Shown here piece after piece: positions 61,716 through 64,000 of a stretch of DNA of 64,000 nt. Position 1 is the stretch's first letter. Every line of letters begins with the position of its first letter. Under the pieces are notes generated by a model. The model searched no databases. It was not told the DNA's origin and saw nothing but the letters and a program-made list of their open reading frames with translations. The position numbers were made by a program, and so were the translations under genes. Source of the stretch: JANQMY01 sp965228775 (GTDB taxonomy: Bacteria > Pseudomonadota > Alphaproteobacteria > JANQMY01); NCBI GenBank assembly GCA_965228775.1, contig OZ245840.1:496001-560000 (forward strand). Direction: 5' to 3'.

Positions 61716-63524
61716 TTAGGCAACCGCTGTCTCGCCGGTATCATCTGGAGGAACCAACCCCGCTGGCACCGCCACCTCAAAGTCGAGAAGCATTTGAGCA
61801 AGCGCTTTCCCTTGGGGGTCATTTCTTAGACTGGCAATGCCGCCGCCGCCAAGAGCTTCCGTCATCAAAAAATTGAGACCATCAATACCTGGTAAGTCGA
61901 AGCGTGTTACCTGGCCATCAACAATATGGGCAAAATAATCTTTAACGGCTTGTTCGGTCAGCGAGGCCCGAATGTATGGCAGATACTCAATTTTGCGGGC
62001 AATCACGCCAATATTCGATGCATTGCCTTTGTCGCCGCTACGCGCCCAGGCAAGCTTCACAAGAGGAACCGTATCCGTAAGGTCCGCCTTGAGAATTTCC
62101 GGCCCCGCTGGACGACGGATGGAGGCCGGATCAAACGGCTGCCCCTCAAAAACGGTGACCGGAAACAGATTGCTCTGGCGATGCACGGCTGGCGTCACAT
62201 CGGCCTTTGGCACAAGGCAGGAAAACAACCTGACCACAGGAGAAACTTTCGGCCGGTTGCCGCCCATGCCAGTGGTGCCGGTCGCCATGGACGTGGCGCT
62301 GGAGGTTGCTTCCCGGACCATCATGTTCAGCGCCGCCGCTTTTTCATGTTTCGCGGCCAATTTCAGGACCACTTCGCGCGGCGCCTTGATACGGGAATGA
62401 GGCCCATAAGATGACTCGGTCCCCAGAACCTCGAACGACGTTTCCGTGAAATCCCCTAGATTGGTTTCCGCCAACATCCGCGACATGCGCGTAAACACAG
62501 CCTCGGCGGTCTTACGCGCCTTTCCGGCAGCATCAATCCCACCAATCGTAAGGTACATACCAACCCGGAAACCATCTGCATACGTGCCCGAGACTTTGAA
62601 AGTGTCAGTCGGCGTTATCCCCCGCGCACCGCTGACCTGAACTTTGTTCTCCGCAATTTCTTCAATCTTTACGTCGCTGAAGTCACATACAACATCCGGC
62701 AAAATGTAAGCTTGCGGATCGCCAATTTCATAGAGCATTTGCTCCGCAATGGTCCCCTTGGAAATGAGGCCGCCCGTGCGTGGCGGCTTTTCCACCACAA
62801 ATGTTCCGTCATCGGATATTTCGGCCACCGGATATCCAATGTTGGACCAGTCCGGCACATCGTCCCAATCCGTGTGCAACCCGCCTGTTGCCTGCGCGCC
62901 GCATTCGAGGATATGCCCAGCCAAGCTGCCCGCCGCGAGTTGGTCGAATTCATCGTCCCGCCAAGCGAACTCGTGCATGCAGGCCCCTAAGGTTACGGCA
63001 CTGTCCACAACGCGGCCCGTGATCACCACTTCAGCGCCGCGGCCAAGCGCATCGGCGATGGGACGAGCCCCCAAATACGCGTTCATGCTCTTAAGGTCGG
63101 GCGGCAACGGAGCGCCTGAGAACATCTCAGTGATGCCCTGTTTCCGCAAATCCATCAAACGGTCCATCAAATCATCGCCCGTCACATAGGCGATATTGAG
63201 GTGCACGCCTTCGCTTTCCAGCGCCTCTTCCAATGCTTCGGCACAGGCAGCCGGGTTCACACCACCAGCGTTGGCGATGACCTTAACGCCTTTCTCTGAA
63301 ATCGTTTTCGCGATGGACTTCATGGTCGGCGCTACGAAATCCGTCGCGTAGCCGAGTTTCTCGTCTTTCGACCTCGCCCGCGCCAAAATCGACATGGTGA
63401 TTTCAGCAAGGTAATCGAAGACCAGATAGTCGAGATCCGTGTTTTCCACGAGCTGGCGCGCCGCCATCATGCTGTCGCCCCAAAAGCCAGAGGCTCCGCC
63501 CACCCGGATGGTTTTGCCGCTCAT
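61716..63524 (-). CDS. AtuA-family protein (acyclic terpene utilisation, DUF1446)
   Basis: A 602-residue protein. The N-terminal ~450 residues are the DUF1446 domain (IRVGGASGFWGDSMMAARQL; VIANAGGVNPAACAEAL; ITGRVVDSAVTLGACMHEF). The last ~120 are the AtuA-like ferredoxin-fold domain (LAWARSGDKGNASNIGVIAR). AtuA is essential for growth on citronellol in Pseudomonas, though its reaction is not established. It lies 19 bp after an acyl-CoA dehydrogenase gene, the usual company in atu/liu clusters for branched acyl-CoA breakdown. Confidence 0.92.
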   Translation of the reverse strand: MSGKTIRVGGASGFWGDSMMAARQLVENTDLDYLVFDYLAEITMSILARARSKDEKLGYATDFVAPTMKSIAKTISEKGVKVIANAGGVNPAACAEALEEALESEGVHLNIAYVTGDDLMDRLMDLRKQGITEMFSGAPLPPDLKSMNAYLGARPIADALGRGAEVVITGRVVDSAVTLGACMHEFAWRDDEFDQLAAGSLAGHILECGAQATGGLHTDWDDVPDWSNIGYPVAEISDDGTFVVEKPPRTGGLISKGTIAEQMLYEIGDPQAYILPDVVCDFSDVKIEEIAENKVQVSGARGITPTDTFKVSGTYADGFRVGMYLTIGGIDAAGKARKTAEAVFTRMSRMLAETNLGDFTETSFEVLGTESSYGPHSRIKAPREVVLKLAAKHEKAAALNMMVREATSSATSMATGTTGMGGNRPKVSPVVRLFSCLVPKADVTPAVHRQSNLFPVTVFEGQPFDPASIRRPAGPEILKADLTDTVPLVKLAWARSGDKGNASNIGVIARKIEYLPYIRASLTEQAVKDYFAHIVDGQVTRFDLPGIDGLNFLMTEALGGGGIASLRNDPQGKALAQMLLDFEVAVPAGLVPPDDTGETAVA

Positions 63525-63543
63525 TGTCTGCGATCCTATTTTA

Positions 63544-64000
63544 TCAGCTTACGGATCTTAGCAGGTCGCGGGCGATGACCACCTGCTGAACCTGAGATGT
63601 GCCTTCGTAAATCCGAAAGATGCGCACATCCCGGTAGAAGCGCTCTACGCTGTAGTCCGCCACATATCCGGCACCGCCATGCACCTGGACAGCCCTGTCC
63701 GCCACCCGGCCAACCATTTCCGAGCAAAAATACTTACAGCAAGACGCATCCGCGCTCACATTTTCGCCAGCGTCCCGGCGTCTCGCGGCATCCAACATCA
63801 TGCACCGCCCGGCATAGGCTTCCGTGCGCGAATCCGCCAGCATTCCTTGAACCAATTGGAAGTCTCCAATGCGTTGTCCGAACTGTTTCCGTTCGGCTGC
63901 GTACTCAACGGAATCTTGAAGCAGGCGTTCGGCCACCCCCACACAGATCGCAGAAATATGGAGGCGTCCCCTATCCAGTACCTGCATTGCCGCCTTGAAG
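63544..64000 (-). CDS. Acyl-CoA dehydrogenase, 5' part outside the window
   Basis: The C-terminal ~150 residues of an acyl-CoA dehydrogenase. VLDRGRLHISAICVGVAERLLQ, ERKQFGQRIGDFQLVQGMLAD and VHGGAGYVADYSVERFYRDVR are the FAD-binding C-terminal helical domain, ending EGTSQVQQVVIARDLLR. The N-terminal domains and catalytic base lie beyond 64000. The neighbouring AtuA gene suggests a branched-chain or terpenoid acyl-CoA substrate. Confidence 0.93.
   Translation of the reverse strand, partial: FKAAMQVLDRGRLHISAICVGVAERLLQDSVEYAAERKQFGQRIGDFQLVQGMLADSRTEAYAGRCMMLDAARRRDAGENVSADASCCKYFCSEMVGRVADRAVQVHGGAGYVADYSVERFYRDVRIFRIYEGTSQVQQVVIARDLLRSVS

Noticed and set aside
1..64000. tRNA, rRNA, CRISPR, insertion sequence and prophage genes
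   Set aside because: Read for tRNA-like cloverleaf ends in intergenic gaps, regularly spaced direct repeats, and transposase or integrase motifs; none found.

Overview
The window is a stretch of ordinary-density chromosome (mid-50s % G+C by eye) from an alphaproteobacterium, probably free-living and aerobic. Gene content and order point there: a yfgM-bamB-der block, guaB-rsmB-TPR-guaA, rpiA-gor, an Atm1-type half ABC exporter, class II DAHP synthase, citramalate synthase next to cysS, and AtuA next to acyl-CoA dehydrogenase. Short dispersed intergenic palindromic elements of the kind common in alphaproteobacteria also occur. I see no rRNA or tRNA gene, CRISPR array, transposase or phage module. 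The species cannot be named from the sequence.

Layout. 1-7.4 kb: a truncated secreted sulfatase, the yfgM-bamB-der block, a TetR regulator facing an unknown membrane protein across two palindromic operators, a MITE-like element, a methyltransferase and a small unknown protein. 7.5-14.8 kb: a cyanate-utilisation locus, made of a PAS/AAA+/Fis enhancer-binding-type regulator, a divergent operon for a Tat-exported binding protein, permease, ATPase and cyanase, and an outer-membrane porin behind two hairpins. 14.8-23 kb: guaB-rsmB-TPR-guaA, rlmE, ppx/gppA, two tiny coupled ORFs and a PagL-like lipid A deacylase. 23-33.5 kb: PadR, a membrane fusion protein and two tandem RND permeases, convergent with an Atm1-type exporter. 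33.7-42.8 kb: a LysM protein, a LOG-family protein, cimA-cysS, a nucleotide-sugar aminotransferase/dehydrogenase pair and class II aroG. 42.9-51.3 kb: glmU-glmS-MBL hydrolase-rpiA-gor-unknown, and divergent gph. 51.3-57.8 kb: the least explained stretch, with a cysteine-rich secreted protein, a divergent CaCA-type exchanger, a Sel1/peptidoglycan-binding protein paired with a beta-helix protein, and a small membrane protein. 57.9-64 kb: an S9 peptidase, an inverted-repeat element, and an operon of acyl-CoA dehydrogenase (cut by the window edge), AtuA, a Fe-S type uracil-DNA glycosylase and a lipoprotein hydrolase.

How it works together. The most coherent system is the cyanate locus: periplasmic capture, ABC import and cytoplasmic cyanase, with outer-membrane entry and a dedicated regulator inferred from position. 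It has oddities worth testing: a GAFTGA loop changed to GAFEGA, no visible -24/-12 promoter, twin TACGA-N4-TCGTA sites, and a Cys/His-rich segment ahead of the Tat signal. Other leads are the RND pair sharing an Asp-to-Gly change in the proton-relay motif, the exchanger with altered alpha repeats, the 51-58 kb secreted cluster, and three families of structured intergenic repeats. I did not find a system that is clearly unprecedented.
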